In this document: in pieces, positions 62,134-64,000 of the stretch
Numbering within the stretch: the stretch's first letter is position 1
How the letters are laid out: each line of letters begins with the position of its first letter
Source: Miltoncostaea sp963770865
GTDB lineage: Bacteria; Actinomycetota; Thermoleophilia; Miltoncostaeales; Miltoncostaeaceae
Assembly (NCBI GenBank): GCA_963770865.1
Contig: CAVYRD010000002.1
Coordinates: 124,001 to 188,000, forward strand
DNA: 64,000 bases
Direction of reading: 5' to 3'
Program-made: the position numbers and the translations under genes
The notes under the pieces: model-generated
Database searches by the model: none
Told to the model about the DNA's origin: nothing
The model's input: only the letters and a program-made list of their open reading frames with translations

Positions 62134-63066
62134 CTAGCGGGATTCTCCAGTGCCGGGCCCGGCGTCCGCCCACGCGGCCTGGCGCGCGTGGAGCAGGCGC
62201 AGGGCGACGACGGTCGCGATCGCCAGCACGAGGGTCGCGCCGACGGTCGCCTCCAGGCCGAAGTCGCCTCCCGAGATCGCGCCCGGCTTCCCGTCAACCG
62301 GCCCGAAGGCGACGAGCGTGTTGTCCTCGAGGCCCCCGCCGACGCGCATGCCCATCACGTTGCCCTGCGCCCAGTTCCAGCCGGTGTGTATCCCGGCGAT
62401 CAGCCAAAGGCCGCGGTCGGCGAGCGCCACGATCGCGGCGAAGACCCCGAAGAGCATGAGGTTCAGGATCGGGAGGGGCGCGAGCGCCCCCGGGGCGGCC
62501 AGGTGGAGGGCCGCGAAGACGACGGCCGGAAGGAGGATCGCCGCCCTGGCCGGCAGCTGGAGGCCGGTCCACTGGAACAGGAAGCCGCGGACCACGACCT
62601 CCTCCGAGGTTGCCTGCAGGACCCACGCGCCACCGAGCAGGGCCGCCGCCAGGAGCGCCGAGGTGCCGGTGGCGACCCCCGCGGGGTGGTCGATGCGCTC
62701 GATGCCGCCGACGCCGAGCATGAGCAGCGTCCCCGCCGCGAGCATCGCGCCGCCGATGAGGACGCCCAGGACGAACCGCAGGACCGGACGGGGCCCCCGG
62801 AAGCCGACCGAGCGCCCCGGGCGGCCCTCCTTGACGCGCAGCCAGAGCATCATGAGGACGATCAGGACCAGCCCGGCGAGGCCGTCGAGGAACTGGAGGG
62901 CGACGGATCCCGCGCCGGGGTGGAGGATGTCCCTCGGCGTCTCGAAACCCACCGCCTCCGAGACCAGGATGGCGCCGACCGCCGCGACGAGGGCGACCCA
63001 CCAGCGGGTCGGGCGCGCCGCCGCGTTCGCGGCGGCGATGTGGGCGTTGTGGCGGACGTCGATCAT
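62134..63066 (-). CDS. CPBP-family intramembrane metalloprotease
   Basis: A 310-residue protein with about eight membrane helices. The CPBP (Abi) motifs are ATSEEVVVRGFLF (EExxxR, catalytic glutamates and arginine), VVFAALHLAAP (FxxxH) and IHTGWNWAQGNV (HxxxN-like). Members include CAAX prenyl proteases and bacteriocin self-immunity proteins, but in bacteria most substrates are unknown. ATG 63066 begins MIDVRHNAH. The gene fills the interval between the two tRNA-Asp 3' repeats, so it is probably the cargo of a small integrated element without a recombinase. Confidence 0.88.
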   Translation of the reverse strand: MIDVRHNAHIAAANAAARPTRWWVALVAAVGAILVSEAVGFETPRDILHPGAGSVALQFLDGLAGLVLIVLMMLWLRVKEGRPGRSVGFRGPRPVLRFVLGVLIGGAMLAAGTLLMLGVGGIERIDHPAGVATGTSALLAAALLGGAWVLQATSEEVVVRGFLFQWTGLQLPARAAILLPAVVFAALHLAAPGALAPLPILNLMLFGVFAAIVALADRGLWLIAGIHTGWNWAQGNVMGMRVGGGLEDNTLVAFGPVDGKPGAISGGDFGLEATVGATLVLAIATVVALRLLHARQAAWADAGPGTGESR

Positions 63067-63278
63067 AATCAGCGGCCCTCGCGGGCCAGGACCGCGTTCC
63101 GGCGTGGAGCGTCCGGCGGGAGCGACACGTGACCCCAGCGAGGCGACTTCGGAGTACCTTGACGCTCCTGCGCGCACCTCAGCCGAGGAGGCCGAGAACA
63201 CTCATGCCGATGCGGATTCCGAGTCAATAGTGGCATCTCCCCGCCGACGCGTCGCCGCGCCCTCAGCCGACTGCCGAC

Positions 63279-63313
63279 CCGGAGGCCGCGGGTTCGAGTC
63301 CCGCCACTCCCGC
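63279..63313 (+). repeat. att-like repeat, right copy (tRNA-Asp 3' end)
   Basis: 34 of 35 bases match the 3' end of tRNA-Asp. No 5' tRNA half precedes it. Confidence 0.82.
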
Positions 63314-63320
63314 CTCGCCG

Positions 63321-63340
63321 GGCCCCGCCGGCGCGGGGCC
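63321..63340 (+). terminator. Hairpin after the tRNA-Asp repeat
   Basis: GGCCCCG, short loop, CGGGGCC. It lies just behind the tRNA-Asp 3' copy, as a tRNA terminator would, and so may be the original tRNA-Asp terminator displaced by the insertion. Confidence 0.45.
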
Positions 63341-63350
63341 CTCGCAGCGC

Positions 63351-63413
63351 CCGCCCTGGGAGCCCGCTGACATCGTCTACGCCTACCTCGACCCGCGGGT
63401 GCGCTACCGGTGA
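63351..63413 (+). pseudogene. C-terminal tail of an Opp/Dpp-type ABC permease
   Basis: In the frame ending at the TGA of 63411-63413 the sequence reads ADIVYAYLDPRVRYR, the typical permease ending (xDPRVR). It begins abruptly after the tRNA-Asp-derived boundary, and the rest of the gene is absent. Its stop overlaps the GTG of the ATPase gene, as in an intact opp operon. Confidence 0.7.
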
Positions 63414-64000
63414 GCGCGGGCGACCCCCTTCTCGACGTGCGCGACTTGCACGTGAGCTTCCCGACCGAGGACGGCCTGGTGCGCGCCGTGGACGGCGCCA
63501 CGTTCCAGCTCGCGCGCGGCGAGACTCTCGGCGTGGTGGGCGAGTCCGGATCGGGCAAGAGCGTCACGTTCATGACTGTGATGGGGCTCATCAACCGCAA
63601 GACGGCCCAGGTCAGCGGCCAGGTCCTGTTCGACGGCATCGACCTCCTGGCGATCCCGGACAAGCAGCTGCGCCGCCTGCGCGGCGCGCGCATCGGGATG
63701 GTGTTCCAGGACCCGATGACCTCGCTCCACCCGATGCACCGCGTGGGCGATCAGATCTCCGAGGTGGTGACCGCGCACCGCGATGTCCCCAAGAAAGAGG
63801 CCGAGGCCATCGCGGTGGAGGCCCTGCGCCGCGTCGGCATCCCCTCGCCCGAGCAGCGCGCCCGCCAGTACCCGCACGAGTTCTCCGGCGGCATGCGCCA
63901 GCGCGCGATGATCGCGATGGGCATCGTGCTCGAGCCCGACCTGCTGATCGCCGACGAGCCGACCACCGCGCTCGACGTCACCGTCCAGGCGCAGATTCTC
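63410..64000 (+). CDS. Oligopeptide/dipeptide ABC transporter ATPase (OppD/DppD type), 5' part
   Basis: The first 197 residues, running off the window end. It starts GTG 63410 (VSAGDPLLDVRDLHVSFPTE). Walker A GESGSGKS, Q-loop VFQDPMTSLHPMHRVGDQI, signature FSGGMRQRAMIAMGIVL and Walker B LLIADEPTTALD are visible, all typical of OppD/DppD. The C-terminal iron-sulfur-like oligopeptide-transporter tail lies beyond the window. It is expected to pair with another ATPase and two permeases, one of which is visible only as a tail. Confidence 0.93.
   Translation, partial: MSAGDPLLDVRDLHVSFPTEDGLVRAVDGATFQLARGETLGVVGESGSGKSVTFMTVMGLINRKTAQVSGQVLFDGIDLLAIPDKQLRRLRGARIGMVFQDPMTSLHPMHRVGDQISEVVTAHRDVPKKEAEAIAVEALRRVGIPSPEQRARQYPHEFSGGMRQRAMIAMGIVLEPDLLIADEPTTALDVTVQAQIL

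Larger units (their letters stand above)
63067..63409. other. Intergenic block with tRNA-Asp repeat, hairpin and permease remnant
   Basis: No full gene. It contains the CPBP promoter side, the second tRNA-Asp 3' copy, a GGCCCCG/CGGGGCC hairpin (about 63321-63340) and the tail of an ABC permease. Confidence 0.7.

Overview
This is a very GC-rich window with mostly G/C-ending codons, frequent GTG starts and 4-base ATGA/GTGA overlaps. Both strands are densely used. The gene set points to an actinobacterium, and my inference is Thermoleophilia/Solirubrobacterales: secreted hypothetical proteins, FapA-family proteins, a DUF6529 protein, a YpfJ-like peptidase and an orphan eCIS-type DUF4157 protein. 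No rRNA, phage structural genes or CRISPR array were seen.

Layout. 1-8 kb: metabolic and envelope genes (DUF6529 membrane protein, hydroxyacid dehydrogenase plus hydroxypyruvate-isomerase-like pair, TatA-like protein, secreted metzincin, FIST sensor, GlsB-like protein, metF, universal stress protein, YpfJ-like peptidase) with a decayed zwf remnant. 8.1-10.7 kb: a two-gene restriction-modification system with an N6-adenine methyltransferase and a XamI-family (GTCGAC) nuclease. 10.8-13 kb: a TetR repressor divergent from an ABC exporter, with two matching operator-like palindromes between them. 13-16.8 kb: two FapA-like proteins, an L,D-transpeptidase and an alpha/beta hydrolase. 16.8-21.2 kb: a lipid-modification cluster (fatty-acid desaturase divergent from an FAD oxidoreductase and a DUF1365-cyclopropane synthase fusion) with a long inverted repeat in the shared promoter. 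21.1-25.5 kb: phosphoesterase, SDR, small Rossmann protein, a doubly damaged flavoprotein disulfide reductase and a DUF427 protein.

25.6-35.5 kb is the accessory core. tRNA-Glu(TTC) is followed by two further copies of its 3' 40 bp, at 27.6 and 29.6 kb. They bound two related cargo blocks, each carrying a broken Vgb-like beta-propeller gene, and no integrase is visible. Next to the last copy is a less GC-extreme, transferred-looking operon: a frameshifted DHA2 transporter, one reading frame joining a TetR repressor to a multicopper oxidase that carries metal-binding inserts, a flavin monooxygenase and a small membrane protein. Paired operator palindromes precede it.

35.6-53 kb: secreted and surface proteins (two lysyl-oxidase-like proteins, a DUF4157 protein with its coupled partner, a large alpha/beta hydrolase, GHL15-like and lectin-like secreted proteins), an MFS transporter, a glycosyltransferase, a tautomerase, a PRMT-like methyltransferase and DUF7144 remnants. 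53-62 kb: a DksA-like protein lacking zinc ligands, a Vps62-like membrane fusion, a potassium channel, a BrkB-family protein and two tandem secreted TIM-barrel-like paralogues that share a 170-bp identical tract. 61.9-64 kb: tRNA-Val and tRNA-Asp, a CPBP protease bounded by a second tRNA-Asp 3' copy, the tail of an Opp/Dpp permease and the start of its ATPase.

Several genes have single-base frameshifts (DHA2 transporter, Vgb copies, DUF7144, flavoprotein). Some could be assembly errors, so each is flagged individually.
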